DNA of 64,000 nucleotides, taken from the NCBI GenBank assembly GCA_025526995.1, contig JAHLKG010000020.1, positions 310,001 through 374,000 of the forward strand. Reading direction: 5' to 3'. The notes beneath the pieces are model-generated. The model saw only the letters and a program-made list of their open reading frames with translations, was not told the origin of the DNA and made no database searches. The stretch comes from Powellomyces hirtus. Its lineage: Eukaryota; Chytridiomycota; Chytridiomycetes; Spizellomycetales; Powellomycetaceae. Shown piece after piece: positions 11,096-22,688 of this stretch (position 1 is the stretch's first letter; every line of letters starts with the position of its first letter). A program made the translations under genes and the position numbers.

Positions 11096-14000
11096 TCACC
11101 TAACCCACATTGGGGCTGCCGGATCCGTGAGTCGGACCCAGCCATCATCCGCGACATTCAGAGCCGACTCTGAACCATACAGTGCAGTTAAGACTCTGAT
11201 TGCGGCGGGTACAATTTCTGCGACGTCATCGCTCCGGTTGGTGGCCTGTTGGATCGTGTAAGCAGGCATGAGGCGGTCCTTCAATGATGTTGCGCCGGCG
11301 GGTGGTGGGAGGCGCTTGGCGCGCAAGATATTCCACACGGCCAACCAAACCACATCATCCGCGCCGCCGGACTTGAGTGCCGAAAGGACATTGACGGCGG
11401 CTTCGACAATTTGCGCGTCGTACCATTTACTGTTCAAGAACGGGATGGTGGCGTCGACGATGGTTCGGACTGCGGTTCCTGGCAGGGGGACGGAGGAGGT
11501 GATGAGGTTGGCGATGGTGGTCAGTGTCGAAAGCTGTATCTTGGTTTGCGAGGCTGTGAAGGTGCGTGAATGTTTGTTGTCGGCGCTGCGACCACTACTG
11601 CGGGATGTTTGATGCTGGACTGAGATCGCGAGCGTTTTGAACCTCGGGATCAAATCATCTGCTACGCGTTTGTTGACAAATTCGGGCGCAAGTCTACACA
11701 TTGTCGTGACGGTATCCAGTGCCGCCATGACGACAAAATGTGGGTCATCGCCTAACCGTCGGACGACAAGGGGCCAGAAGCGGTGGATAGCCGGGTCGAG
11801 GTCTTTTTCCTTGTTGAGGAGGGGAAGGGCGGCGGTGATGATGTGGAGGCATTGGGCGCGGAGGCGCGGGTTGGGGTTGGAGAGGAAGTAATACATTTTG
11901 GTGAGGATCTTGAGGGCGAGAGATTGCAAGTGTGTGGATGGGGTTGGAGGAGGGTCTTTGGTGGGGTCGAAATCGGGGTCGTCAGCGGTGGGAGGTGGTG
12001 GTTGTGAGGATTGATTGTCCATGTTGAGGTCGCTGTCGTCGATGTCTTCTTCGAATTCTTTGACGCCGCTGTGACGATCTGTAAAGTACTTTTCGATTTC
12101 TCGAATTGTTTTCTTCTTCGGTTCGTCGGTGCCGAAACTTCCTGCCGGCTTGTTGTTTGCCGTTGGTCCATGCTCGAGATAAAACTCGATCATTTCTTTC
12201 GAACATCCTGTGAATTCCAGTGTCTCCTTCCCTGTCGTCTTCCCCTTGCTGCTCTCGCCAGGAACACCGTCATCCGGCTGCGAGGCTGCACTCGCAGTCG
12301 CCGTCGGAACGGCCGAGTTCTTTTGATCATCACTCATAGCAGTCACAAGCTCCTCCAGCACAGCCACCAGATCCATAACCAATCGTTCGTTGACCAAGTG
12401 CCACTGATCAAGCGCCTCTGTGATCTCATCCACCGAGTCATCCATGTATGTCAATATCTCGTTTCCCGCGATACGGATCGCAGCCTTCAAAACCAAGGGT
12501 GCTTTGGGGTTCATTGAGATATAGCGCAGACGCCGGGAGACGACATTGACGACGTAATCGATATTGTCGAGTGTTAGTTCAATGATGGCGCCATGGATTC
12601 TCGACAACGCTTGGTTGGGGTGTTTGGGGTATCCGCATGCTACAGCAACAAGTCGCAACGTGGTCATGGCGGACTGGCTGACGGCGTAATTCGGGTCAGC
12701 GACTTTTTCGAGAATGAGGTAGAGCGCGTCCATGAGGAGGACTTGCACGTCGGCGCCTAGAATCTGGGCATGGATCGAGAACCCTTCGAGGAGCAAGCAC
12801 GCTTTGAGGATCACTGCATTGAAGTCTGAGAGCTTGGTGCTGTTGGCCCCAGAGTTCTCATCCGCAGGCAATGCCATTGCTTCCGTGCCAGTGGTCATCT
12901 GCAAGTCTTTCTGTAGAGCTACGTCGGCAATATTCGTCGGTTTGTCCCACAAGGGTGACCTCAAGTATTCCCTCGCGACCGACTTGACGAGATTCTTGCA
13001 CCGCCGCTCGTTCTCCGCATGAATACGCACATCAACATCGTCCCACGTTACATTGACTCCCACACCCGCAGCGCCCAGACAAAGTTCGTTGATGATTTTG
13101 ATCGCCTGAGCCTGGAAATCACCTAAGCTAAAGGAGCTCATGTACCCCAAAAAGTGGTCGGTGAGGTACGCCGCGTTTCCGTACAACCCTAGGAGACGGC
13201 ACACTTGGGCCAGCCCCTTTTCGACGCGGTCATCGTGGAAGTATTTGTAGCGTTTACGGGGAAACATGTGCGTTTCGGACTGGTAGTCGCCCTGTCTCCC
13301 AGGTGATGCTGCCTGGTGAGTAGTGTTGTGGTGGGTGGTGCCATTTGGCGGGACGATGGATGTGGTCAACGAAGTCGCAAGGTCACCGCCCGCGGTCCGA
13401 TCTTCTACCAGCTTGACATTAGAAGTGTCGAACGTCCATATTCGCAGGAGGCCTATGGAGACGCGACTCATGACTGTGCTGAGCGACGGGCGAATTGCAT
13501 CTTTCAGCAGCAACAGGTATCCTGTAATGGTCTGCAGGGCAGCCAACTTTTTCCCATCATCCGGCTGCATGACATGCTGCGGCAAAGCCATCATCATGGT
13601 ATAAAAGTTCTTCTTCAGAATTGAGTTCAGAGATTGCTGTCCACGTATGATCTCTCCGATGACTCGCAATTCGGTGCGGCAGGTGGTGGCGACCTCGGGA
13701 TAGTCATCATTGACGTATCCTACGAGCGTCTCAATCAACAGGGGGACGGTCGGGGCGAGGGATCGCGAACATGCGCGGATGATAGAAGATGTGCAGAGGA
13801 GGAACGCGCGGCGCACTCGCCAGTTTTCATGGCTTCGGACGGTGAACGAATTGGCAAAGAGACGATTGAGGCGCAGCACGGCATTTTCGTGCCAATTTTG
13901 GTCGCGCCGGATGACGGCGGGAGGACCTGTGGTATCAGTGCTGTCGCGCTGCTGGGGTAGTGGTGAAGGTGGGGATTGCGTATCCAGCCCTTGTTTTTCG

Positions 14001-15041
14001 GACTTCCTTGCCATTGCAACCAATTCCCCCCACTGAGCAGCTTCCTTCGGCATCACATGCGCACAAGCTTCATCGTTCATGACCAGATTGACTACCACCG
14101 TCAGTGTCTCCAGACACCCGACAAAGACTTTATGGCTCTGCTTCTCATCCCTCACAATCACTTTGACAAGAGTGGAACTGACAGCGGGCAGGAATTGGGC
14201 AACATAGTCAGGGTTGTGAATGCGGAGGGCCAAGTCGGAAAGCGTACTCAGGGCAAGGGTTTGCAGCTCGACGTTACGGGCCGTTTCGATAACCTCGAGG
14301 AGCACCACCACAAGGTGGGCCAATATGTGTTGGTATTGTGGCTGATCCAGATGCTTTTCGGTGGCTGTTTCCAATGGCGGTGAGCTGACGCCGCCACGAC
14401 TGGTATCCATGATAGTATTTTGTTCTAGCAAATCTCCTCGTTCAGGGACCGTCACCCTGCGGAGAATCTCGTTTACACAGCGCACTCCCACCATCTTCAA
14501 TTCCTCTGGCGGCGGTTGCAGTCGCGGCCCAACGTCATCCGCACGACGCCCTTGCCCGCCGCTACCCATCTGAATGCTGCCATTTGCGATCAAATGGGGC
14601 AACGCAACCAACATCTCTCGGTACAGCGCCAACGGCATATAGTCATTTGAGCAGTTCTGGAGCAGTGTCAGGAGGCAGAGCAGGGCGCACTCGACCGCAA
14701 CAGCTGAGGGAGATGGGTATTTGAGCAGCTGAACGAGTGGGAAGGAGATGAAGTCGAACAGGCCGTCTAGAATCAATGAGCCTTTGGGGGCGCGACCGAA
14801 GGTGGCGATGGCTTCCTGGAGTGCGACAAGCGGATTGGAAGAAGCGTCGTCCCGCTTTACCGTGGTGAATGTCGCAGGGTTCATAATTTGCACGCATATT
14901 GGCTTCAGCTAATGATATTTGAAGAGGGATCAGGGACTGTGGGTTATTCCTGCTAATCAATCCTAGCTCAGCAAGGATGTTGATGTTTACCTGCACAAAG
15001 GCTCGCTGGCGGAGTTGATCGAGGTCTTCTTCGTGGGTCAT
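11096..15041 (-). CDS. TTI1: TELO2-interacting protein 1 (TTI1), HEAT-repeat
   Basis: Subunit of the TTT complex (TEL2-TTI1-TTI2), which with HSP90 matures PIKK kinases such as TOR, ATM/Tel1 and ATR/Mec1. Two exons, 15041-14991 (17 codons) and 14908-11096, separated by an 82-bp intron; 1287 aa. Splicing restores the family N-terminus: LKPICVQI matches the LRPVCVQL-type start of animal TTI1. HEAT-type helices run through the protein. The block around NIDYVVNVVSRRLRYI and the C-terminal HRFWPLVVRRLGDDPHFVV plus VADDLIPRFKTLA are typical TTI1. An acidic, low-complexity insert (SDDQKNSAVP through PPPTADDPDFDP) sits in the middle and is presumably a flexible loop. It is divergently arranged with ADE2, 347 bp apart. 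Confidence 0.92.
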
Positions 15042-15388
15042 TGTCTTGAGTGCGTCGAGTCAGTGCGGATTAATGACAATTGCAAATGCGTATTGAATCA
15101 GATCAGTGAATTAGAAGCTACATTCACAAGCATCATGTGCTCAGTTCCTTTATGCCTCACTTCTCCCTCCGTTTTCCTTGTTCCTCCCTAATGGCGAAAA
15201 TTGACAGTGGACCAGGCAGCAGGTGAGAGAACACATTCCCCGTCAAACGCGTTCTGGTGAGGCCTGCCTGAATATAGCATTCCATTTAGAAGTGCCATGC
15301 CAACAACCAACTGAGAGATGCGATGACTCTCTCTTTGACTGTGTGAAAACTGCCAACGGAAATTTCACCCCGATAGACCATAGTCAGA
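15042..15388. promoter_or_regulatory. Divergent TTI1/ADE2 promoter with TGACTC sites
   Basis: 347 bp between two start codons. TGACTC occurs at 15324-15329, 60 bp before the ADE2 ATG, and its complement GAGTCA near 15056. In yeast, Bas1/Bas2 and Gcn4 bind TGACTC upstream of ADE genes, so purine or amino-acid control is plausible here by analogy. Confidence 0.45.
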
Positions 15389-17146
15389 ATGGAGCAGCAG
15401 CAGCAGCAAGTAGTTGGCATCCTCGGCGGCGGGCAGCTGGGCCGCATGATGGTCGAAGCCGCAAACCGGCTGAACCTCAAGGTCCTCGTCCTAGATAAAA
15501 CTGGCACCCCGGCCTTCGACCTCTGTGCCAACGCTGACGGCCACGTTGTCGGCGACTTCCGCAACCCCGACTCAGTCGAAACACTCGCATCACGCTGCTC
15601 TGTCCTCACCGTGGAAATTGAGCACGTCAACGCCGACGCCCTCGAGTCGGCAGCCAAAAAGCATGGCGTGGAAGTTCGCCCGAGCGCCCAGGTTGTGCGT
15701 GTCATCCAGGACAAATACGTGCAGAAATGTCACTTGGAAAAGCTCGGTGTGCCGGTCGCCCAGTACGTCGATCTGACCGCGGGGTCGGAAGAGCGCGACA
15801 TTGTTGCCGCCGGGTTCGGGTTTCCCGTCATGCTCAAGTGTAAAACACTTGCATATGATGGACGCGGCAACCGGGTTGTGAAAACGGAGCGGGACATCGC
15901 GGACTCGATCGCGTCGCTAGGAGGTGGGCCATCAAAGCAAGGTCCTGCTCTGTACCTCGAGAAAATGGTTCCCTTTGTCAAGGAAGTTGCAGTGATGGTT
16001 GCGCGTGGAGCCGACGGTAGCGTGGCGAGCTATCCTTGCGTCGAGACGATCCAGAAAGACAACATCTGCCACGTCGTCATCGCGCCGGCGCGCATCGACG
16101 GCAAGATCCAGAACCGCGCGCGAGAGATCGCCGAACAGGCCGTCAAGGGCCTTGGCGGCGTCGGCATTTTTGGCGTTGAAATGTTCCTGATGCCCAACGA
16201 GGACCTCCTCTTGAATGAGATTGCCCCGCGTCCCCACAACTCTGGTCACTACGCCACCGAAGCCTGCCACACGTCCCAGTTTGAACAGCACCTGCGGTGC
16301 GTCCTGGGCCTGCCACTCGGCTCGGCCGAGATGAAGGTCCCCGCTGCCGGCATGATCAACATCCTTGGCGCAGCCGACATGCAGGAGACAATGGCGCCCT
16401 GTGGGAGGTCCATGACCGTCCCGGGCGCCACAGTCCATCTTTACGGAAAGAAAGAAACGCGCGCCGGTCGCAAAATGGGCCACATTACCGTCGTTGCCGA
16501 GACGCTCAGTACGCTGCTGAAGCGAATGGACGCCATTCTAGGCGGCACCTCCCTCTCCTCCCCTCCATCACCACCTCCATCACAATCCACCTCTTCTGAC
16601 TCATCATCTCAACCATCACAGCACATCTCACCCCGCCTCTACCAAACCGCCAAAGTCGGCATCATCATGGGCTCCGACTCTGACCTCCCAACGCTCAAAC
16701 CCGCCGCCGAGATTCTCACCCGTTTCAACATCCCCTTCGAAGTCACAATTGTCTCGGCCCATCGCACCCCGCGTCGTCTCGTCGAATACGCAACCTCTGC
16801 ACACTCCCGCGGACTGCAAGTCATCATTGCTGCAGCCGGTGGCGCCGCCCACCTCCCCGGAATGGTTGCGGCAATCACGCCCCTCCCCGTCATCGGTGTA
16901 CCTGTTGCTCTCAAAGTATTGGACGGAATGGACTCGCTCCTCTCGATCGTGCAGATGCCTCGTGGCATCCCGGTCGCGACCGTTGCCATCAACAATTCCA
17001 CCAATGCGGCCCTGCTTGCAACCAGAATCTTGGGCGCCCATGTAGCAGAGTACCGTGATGCGATGCAGGCGTACATGAAGGAACAGGAGGAGGTCGTGAA
17101 TGACAAGATCGACACTTTGGAACAGGTCGGATGGCAGAAGTATTAG
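15389..17146 (+). CDS. ADE2: Phosphoribosylaminoimidazole carboxylase (PurK-PurE fusion)
   Basis: Converts AIR to CAIR in de novo purine synthesis. Intronless, 585 aa, the usual fungal length. The N-terminal PurK-like ATP-grasp half begins [12 protein letters not shown] (residues about 9-20) and carries the ATP-grasp landmarks AYDGRGN and [14 protein letters not shown] Ser/Pro-rich linker of about 40 residues follows. The PurE half starts near residue 420 with [11 protein letters not shown] and has SAHRTP near 455, the AIR-binding motifs, then [10 protein letters not shown]. This PurK+PurE fusion is the fungal and plant arrangement; animals instead fuse PurE to SAICAR synthetase. Start chosen at the first ATG, right before the conserved Rossmann-like strand; a short poly-Gln follows it. 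ADE13 lies 14 kb away on the other strand. Confidence 0.97.
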   Translation: MEQQQQQVVGILGGGQLGRMMVEAANRLNLKVLVLDKTGTPAFDLCANADGHVVGDFRNPDSVETLASRCSVLTVEIEHVNADALESAAKKHGVEVRPSAQVVRVIQDKYVQKCHLEKLGVPVAQYVDLTAGSEERDIVAAGFGFPVMLKCKTLAYDGRGNRVVKTERDIADSIASLGGGPSKQGPALYLEKMVPFVKEVAVMVARGADGSVASYPCVETIQKDNICHVVIAPARIDGKIQNRAREIAEQAVKGLGGVGIFGVEMFLMPNEDLLLNEIAPRPHNSGHYATEACHTSQFEQHLRCVLGLPLGSAEMKVPAAGMINILGAADMQETMAPCGRSMTVPGATVHLYGKKETRAGRKMGHITVVAETLSTLLKRMDAILGGTSLSSPPSPPPSQSTSSDSSSQPSQHISPRLYQTAKVGIIMGSDSDLPTLKPAAEILTRFNIPFEVTIVSAHRTPRRLVEYATSAHSRGLQVIIAAAGGAAHLPGMVAAITPLPVIGVPVALKVLDGMDSLLSIVQMPRGIPVATVAINNSTNAALLATRILGAHVAEYRDAMQAYMKEQEEVVNDKIDTLEQVGWQKY

Positions 17147-17491
17147 ATAGTTTTGGCCAGTTAGAGATTCCCCTCTTCGCATTCGTCTTTTTTCGTGCAT
17201 AGCGCTGAAAGCTGCATTTTCTCGTTTTATGTGATAATTATCATGCACTATCTTGAAAACTCTTGCCGAAGTGGCTGAAGATCATAAAGATTGTGCCGAC
17301 AATTACGTCCCGGGCGGCGAACCCATTGGTGGTCAGAACCGCCATGAATGATAAACGCATCAAGAAATCAGAACTTGATTGCTAAAGTCTCTAATAGCTG
17401 AAGGAAGTGTTCGTATTTACATCCCGATTCCGATCGGCGTGCCAGGATTCTACATAAACCCCGAAGCAGACGATGAAGAGAACAACCCGAC
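17147..17491. other. Convergent 3' flanks of ADE2 and PHA2
   Basis: 345 bp containing the 3' UTRs of two convergent genes. If PHA2 splices again at the GTACGC just after its PMQQ codons, its last codons would lie here. I could not find a convincing further exon. Confidence 0.4.
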
Positions 17492-18799
17492 TCAATACGA
17501 CGCCCACGTCAGAAACGATGTGTACCCGGATGACAGAAAGCGTACCTGTTGCATCGGCTGGTATCGCGGGTACGAGCCTAGCACGCGGACGCGGGTCGCA
17601 AACTCTTCAAGGTTGCGAACGGCGTTGATCATTTGCGGCTCGGTGGCGCTACCGTCAACGTCCATATACTGAAAGAAGAAGATGGGGGAAGACATGTGTG
17701 AGTGGTTGGTCAAGGAAGGCTGGCGAGGTGTTGTAAGCCCTACCATGACATATTCCCAGGGTTTTGATATTGTGATGGCGCGTGTAGAGGGCCTGGATTC
17801 GATCTTGCAGATGCTACACCACAGAAAGCAAGTGAAACGCAGGGGTCAGCAAAAATACTCAGATGGACCACGCGCATTCAAGAGAATCCGCACTTAATGT
17901 CACGCAACGCAAAGCACGCCGCAGCCTTGTGGAACATGCCCTTCTGATTCTTAAGCCACACGCTGATACTCGTGCGTGGCTCGAGGTGTCGTTCCGGTTT
18001 GATGGGTGTGCGAGAAATCAGGATGTATCGCGTGACGGTGTTGCTGTCATCTTCTATCCCGGAGGCGAGAATGTCAAGTCCGTAGAGTCGTGCGGCGCGC
18101 GATCCGCATATAGCGGCAGACGTCGTGAGATTTTGCGATTGGATGCGGGCGGCACTGGAAGCGGTGTCGTGACCTTGGTTGATGGTGATCGTAGGCGGGA
18201 GCGTGCCGAGATAACCTCGGCATTGGTCGATCACGTACGCATGCGCTGTAAGCGAGCGACGAGAGAGCGGATGTAGGTGTCAGCTGAGATCGCAGGCAAG
18301 CGAGAGGTAGGAGTTCTCACATTGTATTTCGGTCAAGGTCTCCAGCTTGACCCCCGGAAGTGCCGCTAAACTGCGAAGGATTAGGAGGAGAACTTCATTA
18401 CGCGCTTATGGAGTTGAGTCAACTAACCAATGATTCTCGTGGTATTGATACTCGCCGACAATGTATAGCGAATAGTGAAGCAACAGATCATGCGTGAAGC
18501 TAACGCGTCGAGAGAGGCTTGTTTAGCCCACGTAGGTCGCGCGGGCCCGTTGGCATCGTGTTCACTTACTGGAACGTTCCCGTACTTGAGTTCTCTATTG
18601 GAACAAGGGCATAGTTCACAATGTCGTCCTGCACGGCCTCAAACACCTGTTTGAAAGAGTCATAACCCTGTGGGACAACGTCTAGACCCGCCCATGTCTT
18701 CTGAGACGAAAAGAGCTCGATGACCGCGCCCTCAGAGTAGGCGCCTTTTGTGCCTTGGAAGGCGACTTTGATTGTAGTATCAATCGTGGGTTGAGACAT
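17492..18799 (-). CDS. PHA2: Prephenate dehydratase
   Basis: Converts prephenate to phenylpyruvate in phenylalanine synthesis. Six exons: 18799-18570, 18499-18428, 18370-18321, 18245-17894, 17813-17744, 17668-17492; 316 aa with all phases consistent. The catalytic domain starts VAFQGTKGAYSEGA and contains PIENSSTG, then HDLLLHYSLYIVGEY. The catalytic Thr motif VTRY falls near residues 188-191. A C-terminal ACT regulatory domain follows (TSISVWLKNQKGMFHKA) and includes KIESRPS, the ESRP motif known for Phe feedback binding. The second ACT motif, normally GAL, reads GMF. The acceptor at 18500 was preferred over one 18 bp upstream because it restores the family spacing between ENSS and DLLL. The exact C-terminus is uncertain: the last exon may end earlier at a further splice. 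Confidence 0.93.
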
Positions 18800-18873
18800 T
18801 TGGCGGATGCGTGTACGATGGAAGTGTCAAGGCCAAAAAAGAAAGAGGAGGAAAGGAGAAGGTTTTTTGGCTG

Positions 18874-18882
18874 ATGACTCAC
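18874..18882 (+). promoter_or_regulatory. Perfect Gcn4/AP-1-type site ATGACTCAC
   Basis: ATGACTCAC fits the RTGACTCAY consensus exactly and lies about 75 bp upstream of the PHA2 start codon. General amino-acid control factors (Gcn4/CpcA) bind this element in fungi, so starvation induction of PHA2 is a reasonable inference. Confidence 0.55.
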
Positions 18883-18972
18883 GCGTCTGCACTGCGCGAT
18901 GGTCACATGCCCTTATTTCACGTGGGTGGCTTTGCATCTTGCTGGTCAATGCGATACAATCTTTCACATCAA

Positions 18973-19045
18973 GGGCTCAGTGGTTTAGTGGTATAATACC
19001 CGCTTAGGGTGCGGGTGGTCCCGAGTTCGATTCTCGGCTGAGCCC
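18973..19045 (+). tRNA. tRNA-Pro (anticodon AGG)
   Basis: 73-nt cloverleaf. The acceptor stem GGGCTCA pairs with TGAGCCC, the D arm is GGTTTAGTGG, and the anticodon stem CCCGC/GCGGG encloses loop TTAGGGT, giving anticodon AGG. The T arm is CCGAG-TTCGATT-CTCGG. No intron. Internal A and B boxes are present, and a TTTTT pol III terminator follows near 19054. It lies between the divergent PHA2 and FYR-protein genes. Confidence 0.95.
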
Positions 19046-19500
19046 CTGGCTGCATTTTTGCATTACTTTCCCAGATCAAACCTTGCGAGCCTGCCTGACA
19101 TTTTATCGCAATGTTTTGATATGCCATCAGAGAATGTCACCATGCCCATCGCTTCCCTTTGTCGCCGCCAACTACCTCACTTGCGACTCCGGCTTTGGGA
19201 ACAGAGTAAGGAGATCCGATATGTCCTATGTGCAACCTCACTACCGCCCAAGAGCTTTTAGTTGAATACTATGCCTCGCGGGCCTTTTGCTGGTGGACAA
19301 GTGTCTGTTAGGGCGGTGAAAGTGAAAGCAAAAAGCCGAAAGTAAATGAGTCAGCAAGCACGACGCGGTTGAATGGGTGGCTGTGCATCTGACTTGTGGC
19401 TGCGCCTCATTGGAGTTTCAAGTCCATTCTGATGTTCCCACGGCCATTCTTTCGTTTTCCTTCGTCTTCCCTGCGTTTCCTCTCCCTTCAAATAACGGAG

Positions 19501-21505
19501 ATGGCACGCAATAGTGGCTTTACTATTCGGCACACTTCTTCTCTGCCCGAAAAAGCACAGGAACAAAACATCAGATTCAAGCACTCCTCCACAATCAGGG
19601 GAATCGAGTGTATTACGACAGTCGACCATGCGCGAGCCTACGTCGTCCTGCGTGGGAACCCGTCGCGAGTAATTGCAAGAAATACGATTGAAGGTTTGCT
19701 GGCCCATCTTACCTTGTCCTGCCTTACTCTGTTCAGTACAGCAAATTGACATTGTTTTTCAAACATAGGCGCTTGGAAAGAAGCCTGGGAAACGCTGCAC
19801 ATCCTGACCAGCAACCAGACTCCTCATGCTACTGTTCCTGAGATGTGGCCTGGCCTGGCAGGAGTCCTGGGAATTGCACAGCCCAAGGTGGATAACGGAC
19901 AAGGTAACGCACCACTGCATACTTCATGTTCGCCCCTCCACTGACATCAATCCACTGCAGGACCTCATACTCCGCCTTCCAAACCACCAACAGAGTCACT
20001 TGAATCTACTGCAGAACCTCATACTCTGCCTTCCAAACCACCGACAGAGTCACTTCAATCCACTGCAGAACCTCATACGCCGCCTTCCAATCCACCGACA
20101 GAGTTACTTCAATCCACTCCCTCCAACCCTCCCTTCAGAGGGACACCGCGGGTGATGGGCGCCGAGTTGGTCGCCGAGCTCGAGCTGCAGAACGTTCCTT
20201 TCCAGCAATTGCTATTCTCTGATCCCAAAGAGCGGCGGCTGGCGGTCCCTGTTCGGTTCAGCCCCAACGTGCACGTCACCGCTCTCGGTCGTTTTGCATC
20301 TGCTGAGCACAAATTTCCCATAGGATACCAGATGTAAGCTTTACCCAAGCACTTGTCCTCAAGGCTTGCCCATGCTGACGGGTTCTACAGAATGAGGACA
20401 ATTGTGGGAAGGACGTACTATCTGACCGTCCAGAGTGACACCGAGTTTGACGTACGGACAGATCATATATCGATATGCGCAAGTGAGCAATTGTTGTAAG
20501 TGCACCAATTTCCCTGCTTCGCCATCCAGGTCTTGCACAATGTGCGCCTTTGATTAACGCGACGCAACTGCAGCCATGCTTTACAGAGAGCATACCAAAA
20601 CAGGGTAAGAAGCATAACTAGCACGCCCGACCACTGCCAGCATTCTTATTGTTAATCATTTGCAGGCCACACTTGAGCCAGCTAGAGCCGAAGAGTTTAT
20701 GGGAATGCTTGACCCGCGAGTCAAGGGCTGGCTCAAAGCCATGCGTCGAAAGGATGTAGGCGAGGAGATGCCCAGCGCCTCCCCAGACCCCTACTCGGAC
20801 CAGCAACGGAATATGTGCAGAGAGCATACTCCTCCCAATCAGCCGAGAAACGCAACACACCTCGCCACGGATACCCCATGTCCCCAACCTGTAGGTCAGA
20901 TGCATCGCAAACAGGTTGCGCAAGGTCACGACGCTCCGTTTCGTCAGCATGAACTTGAAAGCTTTCTCAACATGTTAGCCCTACCGCTATCACCGGAACC
21001 AACACCATCACCCTCAAAGAAAGTCCTCAACAAGTTTGGACAGAAGGGAAAGAGCGTCTTTCCTGCAGGCAGCGATTCCCAAAATGACCAGGAAGCACCA
21101 TGGGAGCCAGACTATGATTTGACGCCTCATCTCCCGTGTGGTCCAGCCCCGCACAGCGGCTCCTTTTTTAGCGTTAGCCCCGCTTCCACCGGCTCCCTCG
21201 AGAAGCATTACAGCCACCATGTAGCACGCGTATCCTCACTTTTTGCTTTGGAATTTGCTTCGCTCAACAAAATCGAATCCGAAGCCCAAGCATTACGTGC
21301 ACAGCATCAAGGTCTCTGCGCCCTCCTTCCGTCTTACGTATTCGATGACGCGCGAGGCGATGTCAGCAAAATCAAAGCGAAGAGAACATACAGCCAACGC
21401 GAGAGATTGCTCATCAAAGAGGTCAAGGAGCTGGAGTGGCGGACTCGAGAGTGTGATGACGAGTTCAAGAGGGAGTATGCGCGGGTGGAGGGTCTATTGA
21501 AGTAA
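19501..21505 (+). CDS. FYR-domain (FYRN/FYRC) nuclear-type protein
   Basis: Six exons: 19501-19693, 19769-19903, 19961-20333, 20391-20495, 20574-20604, 20666-21505; 558 aa, phases consistent. The FYR region spans exons 3-6: VHVTALGRFASAEHKFPIGY fits FYRN, RTYYLTVQSDTEFDV and the closing ARAEEFMGMLDPRVKGWL fit FYRC. FYR domains occur in chromatin proteins such as MLL/TRX methyltransferases and TBRG1. No SET or other catalytic domain is visible here, so a small TBRG1-like chromatin factor is the best guess. Exon 3 opens with three 18-aa tandem repeats (PHTPPSKPPTESLQSTAE type). The C-terminus is charged and probably coiled coil. The stop at 21503 overlaps a GTAAGT, so an extra intron (acceptor near 21580) could replace the end with about 20 further residues, stopping near 21654. 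Confidence 0.75.
19945..20122 (+). repeat. 54-bp coding tandem repeat carrying a splice acceptor
   Basis: Units begin at 19961, 20015 and 20069, with a degenerate fourth start near 20122. Each unit ends ATCCACTGCAG or AATCTACTGCAG, and the intron just before exon 3 ends with the same ATCAATCCACTGCAG. The repeat therefore copies the 3' splice site. Acceptor-like CAGs at 19960, 20014 and 20068 are spaced 54 nt (18 codons) apart. Confidence 0.8.
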
Positions 21506-22688
21506 GTTAGCTCGCAAATTTTGCTCTCGGAGGCGGAATGCATGTTATGCTCTGGTTTCCGTGTTAAGTCAATCTTTTAGGACTTTGAATAATGTGCTTT
21601 GCACTCATTCCGGCACGAGCGCACTACACCCCGGCATTTGTTTCTTTGACATTTGAGTTCATGTAGCTAAATCCTGACACCGAGTTCAAGTTCTTTTTTG
21701 GTGTATATACAATCGCCGCTTCTTCCTCCTGGCTCAAATATCGATTCCCATATCCAAGTTGCCCAGGAGTCTTGCATGCACTTTCCCCAACTGTGACCGG
21801 TTTTAGAGTGCCAGGAAGTACCTCACAGACCATGTCAAGATGCACGACGAGGCTTTCAGAAAGCAGTGTCCCTGCCTTTGACGGGTAGAGCAAAAGTTCC
21901 CAACAAAAAATCACCTAGACCAACATCTGCGCACTTATTTAGACAACAAATCTTGTTTGCACGCCGGATGTGGAAGGGATACAAGTCCGGTACAGGGCTC
22001 AAATCCCATGAGGATACTGGAATGTGCAGACGGATGAGTGTTGCTGTTCACAGAGGAATGACCCTAAATGACAGTATCTGGACGGAGAATCCTCCTGGGG
22101 TGGTTTCGCAGCTCTCAAGAGGGTGACAATGTGCAAATGCACAAAAGTATGCACGAGATGGTCAAAGTCTCAACCTGAGGTTGCCGACAGCTTTGGTTCG
22201 GAGCTGCTGCGGCTCATTCGTGGCGCAGCCGGACCGCGTTTCGCGTTTTTTCGCGCCATTCTATTCCCCCCGTCAATTCTCATCGGGTAAACCAGAGATT
22301 CTGAAACCGTCACAGTCGTACTTGACTGAGTGAGATTTCGGTTGAGACTTCTTTACCACATGCGCTGAGGTGCGAGCGTTGCACTAAATAGTACTTTTGT
22401 ACCGCCCCAGTTTCACTGTGCAATCAGATCACATTGCTCTCACATTAGCTAGCGGACCCTGAACTGCGAGTGTAGAGTTTGTTCTGTACCTCTCTTACCT
22501 TTCGCAGCATACACAACAGCTTTTTCCTATCTCCAACCCTATCACTTCAATAGCTCGGGATTCTATTCTACGACACATATCACGAAAGCTCATAGCAGAA
22601 GGAGCACTCGGCGCAGCCCAACAGAACCTATTCTCCACCAACTCACATCCGCACCGGACCGCAACACCACCCCGGCCCAACGCACCAA
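21506..22688. other. Intergenic, FYR-gene 3' flank and SH3-gene promoter
   Basis: 1.18 kb without a convincing exon. A minus-strand open frame at 21624-21914 has no similarity or splice context that I can support. The region near 22200-22690 is the presumptive promoter and 5' UTR of the membrane SH3 gene. Confidence 0.4.

Noticed and set aside
21624..21914. Minus-strand 96-codon frame after the FYR gene
   Set aside because: No similarity or splice context; lies in a probable 3' flank.
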